64,000 nt of DNA. It comes from Panorpa germanica. Taxonomy: Eukaryota; Arthropoda; Insecta; Mecoptera; Panorpidae. Shown here one piece after another: positions 12,801-25,860 of the stretch. Location of the stretch: assembly GCA_963678705.1 (NCBI GenBank), contig OY783211.1, positions 16,878,603 to 16,942,602 on the forward strand. Reading direction: 5' to 3'. The translations under genes and the position numbers were made by a program. Position 1 is the stretch's first letter; the number at the start of each line of letters is the position of its first letter. Under the pieces are notes generated by a model. The model searched no databases, had not been told where the DNA came from, and saw only the letters and a list, made by a program, of their open reading frames with translations.

Positions 12801-15152
12801 TATATTTGTATATAAATATACATGGGCGTCCATACAAATGTTGATAAGTATGTGAAAAAACATTTCACAATATCTTATATCATTTTAGTATTTTATATAA
12901 AATAGATTACCCTAAAGGTCGTACTTCTAGTTCAGCAAAAGTTAAACATACAAAATTTTCTTTATTATAATTATGCGAGCATATAAGAAATATGACAAAA
13001 GTTTCTGTAAAATGCCTGAAAATCATTTTAAAATATTACCTTACATTACTTAGGGTATTTATACTAATTAAATACATTTTCATTAAATAGTTATAAAGTT
13101 TTTTACATTACAAATTTAATTTTTTTTAATTAATTCAAAAATGTATAATAATTACAGATAGATAAAAAATACTCATTTGAAATATTAAAAATAGTGCGAC
13201 TTAAAAAAATGATGCATTGATAAATTAATAAATACTGGGCACGGGTCAACTAGTGATTTTTGTCAGTTGAAAGAAAATAGGGGAAACCTTGTAATATATT
13301 TATATTTTGTTTGTTCTATTTTCTGATATTCTGGTATTCCCACATGATATTCGATATTCCGTGTATATTCATATATGCGTCATAATGTAAAAATAATATC
13401 CTGTATATATATATTGCATATACATGAAATGAATAAACGTGATAGTATATGTACCTTTGAATTTACACATACATATGACATAGGTATAGTATAGGTTTTA
13501 CATCACACCACCATATACATAAGATATGCAATATACATGCATGTATATCCAATTGTTTCCTGGGTATTTAAGAAAAATACAGAAACAATATAATGTACAT
13601 TAGCCGAATAACCAATAAAAAAATACTATAGTCATGATGAGTCATACTTTTAAAAGTTCAGCTGCATAAAGCTACGACACATTAAAAAAGCATTGTTCCA
13701 CTCTTATTACTATAATATATATGGGAGTGAAAAGGATAAAAAAACACACCAGTTGTCTGCTATGTTAAATATAGACTGATGTATAAAATCATGTTTCTCT
13801 TTTATTAATTACGTAAATACTATATTAGTTTATTATGTTAGTAAAAAATATAATTATGATACACGAAAACAAATAATATCTTTTGTTACACAACAAAAGA
13901 GCAAGAATAAAAATCCTATTTTGTTTTTTACGAAAATGATTAAAACAGTTTTGATTTCAAACCTGCCTTTTTCGATAGTTATATATATATAATTATAGAT
14001 TTTTGGGCTTCGTAGGCACGTAGCCTTTTATCGCCCCTAATACTATTCTGTCTCTTCTTATATATTATACCCAGATAACAAGAATGATCTATTCATGGCT
14101 ACTGCAGTTATAAATCTCGGTTTCTCAATCAAAAAAGCGGTGTTAACAGGAAGCGTCTGCGAAGTCTGTAGCACCGCTCTTTGGATTTTTCGATAGTTTA
14201 AAATATAAATAACTACAAGTTCATCTTGATTTTTTGTTGTATATGTTAATTTTGAGCGTACACTTAGTAGGATTTATATTCTATTAAAACAATTTTTTTG
14301 TTGATTTTAATTTAATAATCATACGTATATAATGTAATGGAATTACACCAAAAAACTAAAGAACGTGCTATGATAAATATCTATATAATTACAATTCATC
14401 TAATGATGGTGAGGGGAAGAGCGGGACATGGAGGGGATTCCTAGGACATGCAATTAACACGTTGAGATTCCATTAAAATATTTGATAATTATCGTTTACA
14501 TTCATAGTAGAAGGAAGTATTTATTTATTTCTTGTGCGTTAACAGTTCTATGTTTTTGTTACGAATAGTACATCAAGTAGATAGAATGGGAATTTATTAA
14601 ACTATTAGATTTTTAACAAACGCTATTAGAAGAAGGATACAAAATAAAATGTATTGAGTAGAAAATTATATTTAAATGAGGAAAACATGAGCAAAAAAGA
14701 CCACGTGTCTACAGAAATTAAAATTAAATATGACGTTAACTTAATTGTCTTTAATTAAACTACACATTTTTTTTCACAAGTTCAAAATCACATTTTAGAT
14801 TAAAACCTTAAATTAAAACCAAAAACAGTGAGTAGGAATGGTGCATAACTGTAATTTCTATAAATGTCGAAGTTCACACAACTAATGTATTTTTCTTACT
14901 ACTTTTTTTTATTTAATGTAATTAATATCATTTATAATTGATGTATATTTTATTATATAACCTAAAAATCAATGTGACATTTAAATTCCTAACATTTGAA
15001 GTGAAAGTTTTAGCCATTTACCCGATTAAACATTTTTGCCTATAAAACAAAAGTAATTATAAAAATTATAATTACAATAATTTAGTTTTGAGCGTTCTTA
15101 CAAGTTCTGATATAATTAAAATATCTGTTACGAAAGACATGATACAGTACAC
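12801..15152. other. AT-rich non-coding stretch with a hairpin
   Basis: Mostly low-complexity AT DNA. A sequence at 12821-12835 resembles one end of the element at 60771. A stem of AAAGCGGTG with CACCGCTCTTT folds at 14131-14182 around an inner ACAG/CTGT pair. No gene was seen. Confidence 0.5.
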
Positions 15153-15313
15153 CAGGGATGACAAACCTTTCTACATGTGGGTATAATCTCTTTTGTATAT
15201 TCCCATCCCAAATCATTTGTATGGAGTCGCAATTTACTGCAAACTGTTGGCGAGGCGTTAGAATTATCACACGTGCTACTTACGACACTCGTGTCACAGG
15301 TTCTCCATCCCTG
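15153..15313. mobile_element. MITE with CAGGGATG termini
   Basis: It starts CAGGGATGACAAACC and ends GGTTCTCCATCCCTG, giving imperfect 15-bp terminal inverted repeats (TIRs) over 161 bp. The CAGGG...CCCTG ends are typical of hAT-derived MITEs. No clear 8-bp target duplication was found. Small frames on both strands inside it are incidental. Confidence 0.5.
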
Positions 15314-15717
15314 TATTATGTTGTATAATACAGGATTTGATTACCAGGTGGCAGCACAAGTAATATATCAAAAAAAGTAAGTAACGAATAAACTAAGCAT
15401 GTAATTACTAAAGTCATTTTAGAATTGCAAATTAAAATTCATACAAAACGTTAAAGTTTACTAGAACAATCAAATTAAATCATTTCGTTCAACTACTGTT
15501 CTTGCGTAAAGTGTTCTTTAGTAGATGGTAGCAACGCTAACGACGGTACGAGGAATTAATTGAGCGCCTACAATGCAATAGGTTACTTACCATACACTCG
15601 CAACATTTTTTAAATATCAATTTAAGGTTATGTTGCACGTACCAACAAGAAAGTAAAAGGCTTAAAATTGATACTGTAACGAAGCTTTTGTTGGTTGAAA
15701 AATGATACCACAACGCT

Positions 15718-15825
15718 TAATAAGTTGGTAGGATGATATATTGATGGCACCCATATGAGTTTTAGATAGTACCAACCATCAAGCGATATGTGTTATAATT
15801 TCCTAATGACCTAACCCTCAGAGGA
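15718..15825 (+). mobile_element. Degenerate mariner 5' end
   Basis: It holds AATAAGTTGG, TTGATGGCACCCATATGAG, TTTTAGATAGTACCAACC and AGCGATATGTG in the order seen in the copies at 9676 and 47169, with deletions. No transposase remnant follows. Confidence 0.55.
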
Positions 15826-16059
15826 CAAATGTTATAAAACAGGTATACTTTTCAATGTTAAATTAACCTTAAATCTATGTATCCATGCTTATAGCGAGTA
15901 TAGATATATTATTAAGCATAAGCATTATATTCTATATCAGATGTACATAAAAATTTCTATTCAAGATAAGGTATACTTATTAGAGAAGATAAAAATAAAT
16001 AAATTTGAAAAATATATAAAAACTACTGTACAAGTAGTAAATATAACTAATAATCGTAC

Positions 16060-16160
16060 ATTGGACAAACGGTCTCGGTCACGACATCTGCGAGCCTGAT
16101 ACAATTCCGAAGCTGCTCTGGAATCAACTGAATCCTTTGCTAACCAACGAAGTACCTAAA
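16060..16160 (-). other. GC-richer island with open minus-strand frames
   Basis: Two overlapping minus frames are open. One reads RIQLIPEQLRNCIRLADVV and ends CPMYDY with a stop. The other follows a CTATTTAG acceptor and reads VLRWLAKDSVDSRAASELYQ. Only one, if either, can be coding. No family is recognised. It may be an exon or a decayed mobile-element protein. Confidence 0.2.
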
Positions 16161-17770
16161 TAGTCCAGCCAATGAAGTAACTTTCGATAAAAAGTTTTAC
16201 TCTTCATTTATTTCCTAAAAGTTGATCAAGGATAACAGTTCATTTGGACTAGTCCACATAAAATTGGACACGTTACTACTTTTTTAAATCAATAGATAAA
16301 TTGGGATGTATATGCAAAGAAATATACTCAAAAAAAAAAACTAGAATCTTGAAATATTCTAAATTTGTATTTTCGTGGTTATGTGTCCGTTTATGAAAGC
16401 AAATTTCTGCTTTCCCGTTTCGATATTTAAGATGTCATTTTAAGAAAAATTAATAATCCTTGCATAACAAACTAAAGCACTTTTTCCTATTAAACGGCAA
16501 TGATTAAGAACACTCTCTTTTAGAAATTGAATGGCTGCGTAAAAAAAGGTTATATGTTAAAGAAATTCTAAATATTTTTCTTTTATATCCCTTTACTACC
16601 ACTATCTCTATTTCCTACCATTCCTCGTGATTCTTAACATCCCTCTTCTTTAGTTCCCATTGTCTATCACGTATCTTGCAATTTCTTCCTCTTTTATAAG
16701 TTTCTTCTATTTTATGTTCCCGCAATGTCTGGACTAAATTCCATAATACCTAAAAACATAACTATAACAACATGTTATACACTCTGCAAGAAGTAAGTAC
16801 TAATATCTGCACAGAGGACGATATAAAAGTATATAAAAATCGCAATCGTGATTACAATTTCCATAATAAATAATAGTAAGCATGAACGCAGAAATAAGAA
16901 GGAGGAAAAAGAAAAATACAAGGAGAAGATCGATGGAATGGGAAGAGTAGAGAAAAATCAAAGAAAAAACCATTCAAATAAAAACGTATTTATTATTAGA
17001 ATGCTACTAATCATGGTTATTGATCTGGAAGAAATCTGGTCGTTACCAATATCAGATGGAATAATTATTAGTCTACATTTACATGTTTACTATCCTATGT
17101 ATTGTTTTTTTTTGGTAATAAATATACAAAGTTAAAATTAATTAGGCATATGTGGTACTGGTAAATAACTTTGTTAATTTGTAGTACGGTTTTCTGGAAA
17201 TGAAACCAATAAGGAAAATAACTCGACTCTACTGTAAAGAGCGTGGTCTTAGTACAGTAACAAGATTAATTTGTCTTGAGTCCAGTAAATCTCTGCGTTT
17301 GTGTTAAATACCATAAGCTAACGAAACAGCGGATCAACTAACCGACCGACCGACCGTGCAATCAGCCACCACTTTAATAGCTTCGTTGGTAATGCCGTTT
17401 AATAATTACAGTGACGTAGGACGTACGGAGGGGCCAGCATTCAAATCATCAATTAAACATACTTTAGTTTCGTCAATTAGGAGTATTTTTATTTAATATT
17501 TTAGGATAATGTTGAAAGTACAATAAATTTCTTTGGTCCGAAAGATACCATCAAATGAAATCCTTAAAGAAACATAAAACGAACTGTTGAGACTGATAAG
17601 GAAGAGAAGATGGAAGAGATTATAATGATAATGAGGGAGAGGGGATAATAAGAAAAAAGAAATATAAGGATAGCAACAGAAGATGATGAAGATGGTAGAA
17701 GAGTCGAAACACAATGAGAGATACAGACCAGAATACTAAGATAAACTGGAAAGTTAAGATATTGAAATGC
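16161..17770. other. Non-coding stretch
   Basis: Mostly AT-rich. A purine-rich patch at 16880-16970 may be another degraded LINE tail. A short (ACCG)n run sits at about 17340-17356 in a GC-richer patch. No gene is supported. Confidence 0.4.
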
Positions 17771-17775
17771 TTCCA

Positions 17776-17900
17776 AGATTCAGACCAGGAAACTAAGAAA
17801 GGGGATGCAGATACTGAAGTGGAGATGACGAGAGAACCTGCAAGATGTTGGGCACATAAGGAACAGATGTTGGAAGAGATAAGAATGCAGAGATAGTCTG
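17776..17900 (+). pseudogene. LINE C-terminal tail remnant
   Basis: A plus-strand frame with three internal stops reads RFRPGN, then RGCRY, then SGDDERTCKM. This matches the insect LINE tail pattern RFRLGNExRGxRYW followed by a CxxCG...EETxEH finger. The GA-rich surroundings create several long minus-strand frames that are only shadows. It is a dead 3' fragment. Confidence 0.5.
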
Positions 17901-18777
17901 GAGAAATTGTTGTTGGGAAAGAGAGAAACAAGAAGACGGAAAGGAGCGAGAAACATTGAAACGGAAGGAAGAAATTTGTATTTTAAACTTTGGTAATAAC
18001 ATGAAAGAATACAATACAATATAATAATAGAATCGTCAAACTTCATTCTTTGGTTTATAGAATTAAAGGTCAAATATAAACCTCCTTAGATTCAATGTTA
18101 CTTGGGGCGCGTTCCCCAAAGCGTTCACAACGATCAAAACATTCTTTCTGCTGTCCAAACTTGGCGACCTTAATCGTTTTGATCGCTTAGTTTAAGGCGC
18201 CCATAGTCTACTTAAAAAATTATGTTTTTGTATTATTTAACATTTCTTTTTATTTCATAGGGGCAACTAGGCATTAAATTTATTTCACGAACTAATCACT
18301 TATTTTAATACTATTTCCGTAGTCGGTATTAAGATTAGACGGTACTATTTTGAACAAAGTTAAGCTATATTAAAACCGTCTAAATGGTGTTGGAAAAAAG
18401 TTTCAATAAATTATCCTCCACAAACCCTACGCCCCTGTTTGACATTTCCATTTAATAAATAGACGTGCGCACTTTGCGCAGTTCTTTGTTTATTATTAAT
18501 CACGTACAAACCCTATTAATAATTATAGATACTTATCAGTTTAATAATATATCTATCTCACTCTAACATTGAATATTTCTACCGTATTTTGAGACATTAT
18601 AAAAATCTTTAAATGTTAAACAAAAATAATTGATGTTGAGTGCAAAAGAGAATGTAATCATAATAATAATGAAAAGAGACAGAGATAGTGTGTTAATCAA
18701 TGTAAAATAGTATTTAGTAAATTACATACTAAACACAAATATAAACTGATTGCTAGTTGTTGTGTACGCATAGATAA
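17901..18777. other. Non-coding stretch
   Basis: A GC-richer patch near 18105-18195 contains CGATCAAAAC and its near-inverse CGTTTTGATCG. Nothing else was recognised. Confidence 0.4.
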
Positions 18778-18907
18778 CAGTGGCGGATTTAACTACAGGT
18801 ACGCAAAGGGGCCCGTACCTCGAAAGGTAACTGCAACTAGATATAATTGATTTCACCCATTTCTGTTTTTTAGCGGGGAGGCCTCCATCATCCTAAATCC
18901 GTCCCTG
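18778..18907. mobile_element. Small MITE with CAGTGGCGGAT terminus
   Basis: It starts CAGTGGCGGATTTAA and ends TAAATCCGTCCCTG, which are imperfect terminal inverted repeats 130 bp apart. Related CAGTGGCG ends occur at 28223, 49908 and 51683. No convincing target duplication was seen. Confidence 0.5.
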
Positions 18908-19625
18908 ATAATTAGCTATGTGTACTCGTAAATATTTGTTGAACAAAACCTTTAGCGCTTTATTCTATTTTTGATTTGTGGTTAGATTGTTGCTGGACTG
19001 CTGGTTCGAATCTTGTTCAACATGTATCAGCAATGTTAACTAACTTATTATCTAAATTACAGAAAATTTTATATATGTGCAAATAAATTAGTGTAGTGAA
19101 GTTTAGAAATACTAGGCGTACTTAAATCAGGAGCTATTGCAAGCTAATTTTTCGTTATAACTCACGCACGATCGATGGTTTTACGTGCGTTAAAATAGAA
19201 GGTTCCCCGAATCGAAATTTTAGACCTATCCTGATACTAAAAAGGATCTATTACTCCTCTTTTCATACTAAATTCAGTAAAGTAAACCTCGTCTCATCCT
19301 AAATATTATTATATGTCCGTCTCTTGGTCCTAAACGAAATCATGATGACAGTTATTTTATTTTATTTCATTTTGTTGTAGTAAGAGAAATCGCTACCCAA
19401 ATTATGATGATGAAGTTAATGATAAATACGATGGAAACTTCTTAATAGATCTGGTTGCGTTTACAAAATGGATTATTCCTATTAGTCAAGAGGATAAACG
19501 GTTGCTTCTTCTTCTTCTCCTGAACATGAGTATGAGATATTACTCTCAATATATCGTCGGCTCTTTGAAGACGCATCGTTGTTTGAAACAACCACCGATT
19601 ACAGTGCATAAATGAATGCATGAAG
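18908..19625. other. Non-coding stretch
   Basis: A plus-strand frame without ATG (19352-19613) follows a TTGTTGTAG acceptor-like site, but it is partly simple repeat (CTT)n and is not supported as an exon. Nothing else was seen. Confidence 0.4.
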
Positions 19626-19802
19626 CTAATTAAACACACATAAAACGTAGAATTTTGCTCGTTTCCTTCCTACAAGTAAGATAATCCATTCATCATTATA
19701 ATCCTTGCTGTCTGCCAATGCATGTAATCCTGTACGGCAAGCAGCCGGTCCACAGATTACAGCCTCCTGCACTCCGAACGTCTCATATCTTGAGCCCGAC
19801 AT
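19626..19802 (-). other. Possible small ORF or first exon in a GC-rich island
   Basis: The 58-codon minus-strand frame starts MSGSRYETFGVQEAVICG and continues PAACRTGLHALADSKDYND. A GTAGGA after WIILL could act as a splice donor. The plus strand is also open over the same stretch, which weakens the case. The composition is protein-like, but no family is recognised. Confidence 0.25.
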
Positions 19803-20310
19803 TGCACTTACTTAAACCTATTTTATTATATGATATATTTCTGCAGATCGTGTAATTCTATAATTACGTGTTATAAATATCTAAAATGATATGTTACAGA
19901 ATTAATAATATCTCATGCTCGCGCTAGAAATACTATCTGACAAATCTACAATTATCGCCCAGTTACTTCAAAATGGAGAAAGAAATTTTATAGGCATGCT
20001 GGCTTATCGATGTCTGTGTCAACAAATTTTTGTTATTCATAGATAAAGCCGTCATTGGACGACTATTTCTCATCTAGGTTAATTTTCATTCTTTTCATAC
20101 TTATTGTAACACGGCATATTATTACAAAAGACAAAAATTAAAACCAACAAATTTCAAGCAATGTTCGTTGATGTATCCGAGAATGTGAGTTAATCTTAAG
20201 GCGATAAATCTTCCGTCTTGGAAGTGTACATTTTGCTTTCCTCATGTACTCTTCCAGTTTTATAAATGATTCTGTTAGTTTCTTTTTTAAATCTTTCCAT
20301 ATTCAGTCAC
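19803..20310. other. AT-rich non-coding stretch
   Basis: No gene or element was recognised. Confidence 0.5.
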
Positions 20311-20500
20311 ACTGGTCATCATCATGGCTCTACAGCTCTTGTAGAGCCTTGGCCTTCTTTAAGATTTTTCCCCATTCTTTCCTATTGATTGCTTCTCACT
20401 CTTGCACCCCCCTGGGTTTCTATCATAAAGAGTCGAACCATTCGTTCTAGATTTCCTATCTATTGCAGTCTTCTCCTTCTAATTTCTATCACAATGTGAA
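20311..20500. repeat. Possible LINE 3' tail
   Basis: It contains CATCATCATGGCTCTACAGC, then CTTGGCCTTC and CCCCCTGGGTTTCTATC. This resembles the pyrimidine-rich 3' ends of some CR1/L2-like insect LINEs. The call is from pattern memory only. Confidence 0.25.
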
Positions 20501-21020
20501 GTTTTGAAAACCTACCATATTTGTTCTTATACTCCACTGTCCATATTGACATGCCACACCATAAATTTTTCCCAAATCTCCAAGAGATTCGCTCTTCCTC
20601 AAAGTGAACTTATTTTGTTTAAATCTTTACCCAAACATCTGTCATGACATCCTGCAATTGTCATTTGTGCTCTGTCTTTTTCTCAGATGGCTGATGGCAT
20701 GTATATTTATTAAACACATAATCAATGAAATTGACAATAACCAAACTCCAAAATGTACTGGAGTCTGGACATTTAACATGCGCCGGTATTACTGTGTCTG
20801 ATTTATTAGTTTAAGTAGTTACGCTCTGTAATGTATATTTAAAATTCTATATAATAATACCTGTAACTGTAAGATATTTATTAAATGTAAGTTTATATTG
20901 CCCGTGCAGATCCCCTCCCCTCCCCACCCCGAGTAGGCACTGTGCAGTGCAAGCAACTGCATTATTGCACCAAATTATAATGTTGTTTTTTTAGTAATAT
21001 TTCAATTGTTATGTAATTTC
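20501..21020. other. Non-coding stretch with a C-rich tract
   Basis: The plus strand is C-rich at 20910-20932. No gene was seen. Confidence 0.4.
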
Positions 21021-21024
21021 GTTG

Positions 21025-21125
21025 AATAAAACTAGTAAATATGAAACTTACATTGCAAGACAATTTCTATATAAAAAGTGGGAAATAAACCTTGGAATTA
21101 GGTTGTGACAAGGTAACAAATGTGA
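21025..21125. repeat. Dispersed repeat, second copy
   Basis: It is related to 770-890 and carries ACTAGTAAATATGAAAC and ACAAGGTAACAAATGTGAAT at the same spacing. Confidence 0.35.
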
Positions 21126-21826
21126 ATCTTTATAGCTGAATAATAAAAAAGATGAACTACTGTGTAAATCAAACTTTAACATCATAAAAGAATTCGTTTT
21201 TGAATTGTTAATAAATTTATTCAACTTGATATCTTCATAAAATCAACAAAATATTTTTGAAAAAAAGTTAAGAGCAAAAAACAAAATGCACATGCACATT
21301 ATTGTAAAGTAACTGAACAGGAAAAAAGTCGTTATTAAAAAAAGTTAATGAAAAGAAATTCAACCATTGAAATCAAAAATAAAGGTGTTAAATATAAATC
21401 CATGCAAAAGTACAAGAAAATAAATAATGCAAGTGATTTTATAAAAGAAATTTGAGATAAATAAATGATTTGTGAATTAGAGCAGTACTAGGAAGACGTT
21501 ATAGAATCTGATTCAATTAGCTTCTGTTCCTAGTCTTAAGTTTCTTACTTTTCTTTAAGGGTGAACGATTATAAATATAAATTTGGACATAAACCAAAAA
21601 CAATTTTTTTTTCAGAAAAATGACGTCAGAAAATGGAAGGGGTCCACAATCTATAGGACAAGGCATGATAAGGTATGTATGTATTTATAACGTATTATAT
21701 AAACTAAACATATTATATTTATAGGGCTCTTTCAAATTTGATCCCTTACGCAACGTAATCTGCAACTAGCATAAGTTATTTCTTTCTATATCTAATAAAA
21801 GCATTTTTTGTAATGATGGGGATTTT

Positions 21827-22055
21827 GGAGTCATCCATAAATTACGTCACACCAATTTTACGGTCTCTTAACTTTAACGGTCTTCATTGTCATTTCTAGA
21901 AACAGATTCTAAACCGTCGCTTAAAAAAAATATTTTTAAGTTTAATTTTTTTTCGCCTTGTTTTTTTCTTTTGAAGTCGAAATTTACATTAGATCTCCTC
22001 TCCCGCCGTTGTCACATTTTGTCCCTTTCTCTTTGCGTGTAATAGATGATCCTTA
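21827..22055. mobile_element. MITE with GGAGTCATCCATAAATTACG terminus
   Basis: The left end reads GGAGTCATCCATAAATTACG. The right end reads TTGCGTGTAATAGATGATCC, a diverged inverse of the left. The interior has the run CTCCTCTCCCGCCGTTGTCA followed by CATTTTGTCCC. This arrangement is a widespread insect MITE pattern known to me from other genomes. No coding capacity remains. Confidence 0.5.
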
Positions 22056-24039
22056 GTATAATTTATAAGTTTATACTATTTTGATTGCGCAACAAATCAA
22101 CAGCGCTCACCATAATTCTTTCAATTCACAAAATTATAAAAATAAAACAATAAATATTCATTGGTTTGTTGTTAAATTAACGAGACGTCAAGATTTACGT
22201 ATTATCAATGGCCAGGAATACAAGCTGCGTGATGTGTTTCTGTTGTTTATTGTTAAAACACGGATTAACTCATTTGTCAACCACCAGGGGTAATAAAGAT
22301 ATCAGTTTGCACAAAAATAAATAACTCAATGCAGCTTAGTGGGCGTAAAACAGATGCACGATTCTTATCAAATGGATTAAACAATAAGCGTAGTCTAGAG
22401 TGTCATATGAATGAGATATCTCACATAGCGGACCTATTTCTTAAGAAATATTAATTTATCTGTATCTACTCGTTCTGTTGTTATAGCAGAGACTCAAACC
22501 CAAAATTATTTTGTTCGTTTCTTATAATATTTATTTGAGTGCATCAACTTTTAATAGTGATTAAGACTATAAACAATATGTACATTTATAATACATAATT
22601 TATAATTTATAGATACGAGTATGGGTATGTCAAAGAGATTTTTTAGACTTTTTCTGCTTTCAAATATCTACTTATAATATTTAGGAATATTATAATTTTG
22701 TCTATGCAATAAATACTTTAAACATTATAGATTGATATGCTTTTCTATTAGTGGGCTATTACATTGCCTTTTTGTTCAGATCAGAACTAGTTTTTTTTTG
22801 CATAGTAACGTTATTTGCTTGTTAAGTAAAATTTAAATGTCTGTGGTTACAAAGTTATTGATATATAATTCAAAATGTTAAAAAGTAATACAATAGTATT
22901 TTTTCGAATGTTCTGAAATCAAAAAATACCAATTGCATTCATGGATTAAAGAAAGGACAAATGTACAACAGTACGAAATTTTTCAAAAACATTTTTTCAA
23001 TAAAATATTATAAGATTCCATTGAAAGTTCAAATAGAATACAAATTTATTGTAATCCAAATTTGGTCTTCGAAGGTTAATTATATTGTTGTGTAATTAAT
23101 TTATTATTATACATTTGCATACACTTCCAGTGTTTCTCAAACCAATTACTTCTTATTTACTAGTTACTAAACATAGTTCCATATATTCAGGGTTTATCTT
23201 TAGAGATTAGGGATGAGCATTCTTTAATATAAACGAAAAAAATTCGGACTATAGTTAACTTATAAGCTAACGAACTAAGTACACTTTTTGATATAAAGTC
23301 TAGTGCAGATATTGACCATAATGAAATAAAACAAAATATGTTTCCACCTCTATAAACTGAACTGAAAGATACTCCTTTAAATGGAAATAAGGTCAAATCG
23401 ATACAAAAAAAAATATTTTCGATCATGTTTTTTGTCGACACAGTTAATATACAATTATTTCTGTAATTACTACATGATGAAATAACATTCAAAGAATAAA
23501 TTGTAAAATTTTCAGAAATAAGCCATTGACAGCGAATCTCCGCAGACGTCACAAAAAAAAGTCTCATTGCGGTGTCCCTCATAACTCATCACTGGATTAT
23601 TTGAAATCCAAAAACCAAAATGATTTCGGTGCAGTAGATTTTGAACTAGAAAGGACAACGACTCTGAAAAAGCTAAGTGCTAGAAAATAATAGCAATAAA
23701 ATGATTTCATTTTTTTAGTTTAAAGTTACAGTAATACCCACAGATTGAGAACGTTTAACTAATTTATAAGTAATAAACTTATATCGTCTTTTTATTAAAA
23801 CTTCAGTGGACTTTACAGAGAACTTCTAAGGCATTGTTTTAATCAATGCGCTGCTGAGTCAAAAGACTTAACATTTAATTTAGTAAAACCATTAAAACAG
23901 ATCTTTATCAGCCGCGTTCCTCTGGACAGTCCTATGACCATCACGTGAAGAAATGCGCTTCACTTCATGTTGCTTCATTACTGGTGAATTGACATTGTAT
24001 TAAAGTACTCTTTAACTTTAAATTTTAGTTTTAGAAATA
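22056..24039. other. AT-rich non-coding stretch
   Basis: Frames of 70 codons (22081-22293, plus) and 131 codons (23187-23582, minus) lack splice context and recognisable motifs. No gene is supported. Confidence 0.4.
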
Positions 24040-24222
24040 CAGAAAATTTGAATTTAGTAGTAGTGTCGCTAAATCCACTGTAACTTGTAAATGAATGGTC
24101 AGAAAGTCATGAAATTTTGACACAAAACGCTTGAAGGTTGGTACTATCTAAAACTTATGTGGATTTGTCAACAGTGACGCCATCTATATGTCATACTACG
24201 AACTTATGGAGTGAGGTTATGT
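24040..24222 (-). mobile_element. Mariner 5' end, inverse orientation
   Basis: Read on the minus strand it gives CACTCCATAAGTTCGTAG, the GATGGCG motif and ATAGTACCAACCTTCAAGCG, then the TTACAAGTTACAGTGG region. This is the order seen at 9676. Homology stops before the transposase start. The outer end reads GTGATGTGTTA. Confidence 0.65.
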
Positions 24223-24884
24223 GATGTGTTATTACAACCAACTGTCAAAATTTGGCGACAAAATATGTGATCCACAAAAGCCATTTTCTTTAGTATTACA
24301 CGAGAAACTAATACAGCTTGTGTTTCGTTAACCAGTATCACGTAAATTTAACTCAGAGATCGATAATTGACGTATTTACTTTCCATATACAGTAAGACAA
24401 TCACAATACACTTCTGATTAGATAAGTTACAAGTTAATCAGTGATTACATCATTTAAATCTCTATAAATGAAGTTACATCTTTAGCATTTAACTCTGTGA
24501 GTACATCTAGCGGCAACATCTTCAAACAAGACATCAACATCAAAGTAAATGCACATTGTACATGTTACTGAACATGTAAAGAAGATGCCTAACTGCAACT
24601 GTCAATTTTAATCGACATTGTCAATAAAGTGGTGTGTTCTGTGTAACATGTACCAAGTAACAAGATGGTTGTACAAAGACGTCAAACTGACGATTATCGA
24701 GAGAAGATGGGTTAATTTGGTATATGGGAAGAGAAGGGAGGGAAGAGAAGAGATGAGACGATAGACAAACTGTGGATTGGATTATTGGCAATGAAGTCTT
24801 GATAGAAGAAACATGACTTGGTTGCTAAATCAACAAAGCGATATTAAGTCATGTTCACAACCATGTAAGCTTTAAGATATTAAT
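24223..24884. other. Non-coding stretch
   Basis: A purine-rich patch at 24690-24770 on the plus strand could be a further LINE tail remnant but is too degraded to call. Confidence 0.35.
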
Positions 24885-25382
24885 GGCTTGTGTCCTATGT
24901 CTTAATTTCTATAAAAGTGTACTATATATTGATAAAGTGGGTTACTAGAACCTCGAAAGTTCAATTATTTTTTAATAACTCCTTATATGTTAAGAGATAT
25001 TAACTATTAAAAAAGTCATTTTATCCTTTTATTTATTAAAGGTATTCAACGTTGTAGAACATTTCAAGACATATGACATCACCTCCGCTAAGTTGCTATC
25101 TCTTTCATACAACAGAGCGTAAAAGAGACAGCATATTCAACACAGAACTCTTATCCATAGAAAAATAACGGCTTAAAAAACCTTAATAGTAACCTAACAG
25201 ACATGTTACGTCATAAATATAGGCGATATCTCTTTCGCTAAAACTACAATTCAAATTTTTAATTGCTATATCTCCGTCAACATTTCGATTATTATTAAAA
25301 TAAAAACTCCAATATACATTTATTACCATCTATTTCAACCTACAATTAAAAAATCGTCTCCTAAAAAATGAGGACACAAACC
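24885..25382. mobile_element. MITE family A, copy 1 (GGCTTGTGTCC termini)
   Basis: It starts GGCTTGTGTCCTATGTC and ends AAAATGAGGACACAAACC, giving imperfect terminal inverted repeats. A second copy at 57251-57841 matches it over about 150 bp at the left and 130 bp at the right, with a different middle. No open frame and no clear target duplication were seen. Confidence 0.65.
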
Positions 25383-25659
25383 AATTGAATATTCGAATGG
25401 ATATTTAGATATTTTGTAAATTATTTATGACACCAAATTTAGAAAGACATACTTGTCACCTTATAATATTTTTTGTGTGAAAAGGCATATCAATTTTACA
25501 TAACCTATAAAAGATTTCTTCTATTATCAATGACTCGTTTTCTAGGGGCAAAATAAGTAATTGCCCAGTATCAAAACTGTTTTAACATAGAAGAATTTAA
25601 CTCAGGAATTTTTAGACTTACAACAAGTCAAAATTAGTCGAAAATATGCTTTAGACGCC

Positions 25660-25860
25660 ACTTCGCCAATTCGAGTGGAAAAAAATCGCAACGCAAATTT
25701 GTACTGCAAATCGTTTCCGCTTTCCGCGCGACTTTTGAATAAACTGAGACCATGTACATTTCTATGATTCGAAGTATTACAGAATTACGGATTTATTTCC
25801 ATGGTATTCTTTTTGCAGCTTTAATCTAAGAAAGAATAAGTTTAAAGACAAAATAGTTAG
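25660..25860. repeat. Partial copy of the 27.1-kb element
   Basis: It shares ATTACAGAATTACGGATTTA, GGTATTCTTTTTGCA and AATCTAAGAAAGAATAAG with the right half of the element at 27129-27532. Confidence 0.5.

Noticed and set aside
17493..18073. Cluster of overlapping minus-strand frames rich in Leu, Ser and Phe
   Set aside because: They are antisense shadows of the GA-rich LINE tail on the plus strand at 17600-17950.
18937..19022. tRNA-like segment with GGTTCGAATC and an outer TGTTGAACAA/TTGTTCAACA stem
   Set aside because: The outer stem and a B-box-like GGTTCGAAT are present, but there is no A box, D-arm or paired T-stem, so it is not a tRNA gene.
19352..19613. Plus-strand open frame without ATG reading RNRYPNYDDEVNDKYDGN
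   Set aside because: It follows an acceptor-like TTGTTGTAG, but part is a simple (CTT)n run and there is no donor or homologue. The evidence is too weak.
23187..23582. 131-codon minus-strand frame
   Set aside because: Rich in Ser, Ile and Phe as expected from AT-rich DNA, with no recognisable motif, so it is treated as chance.
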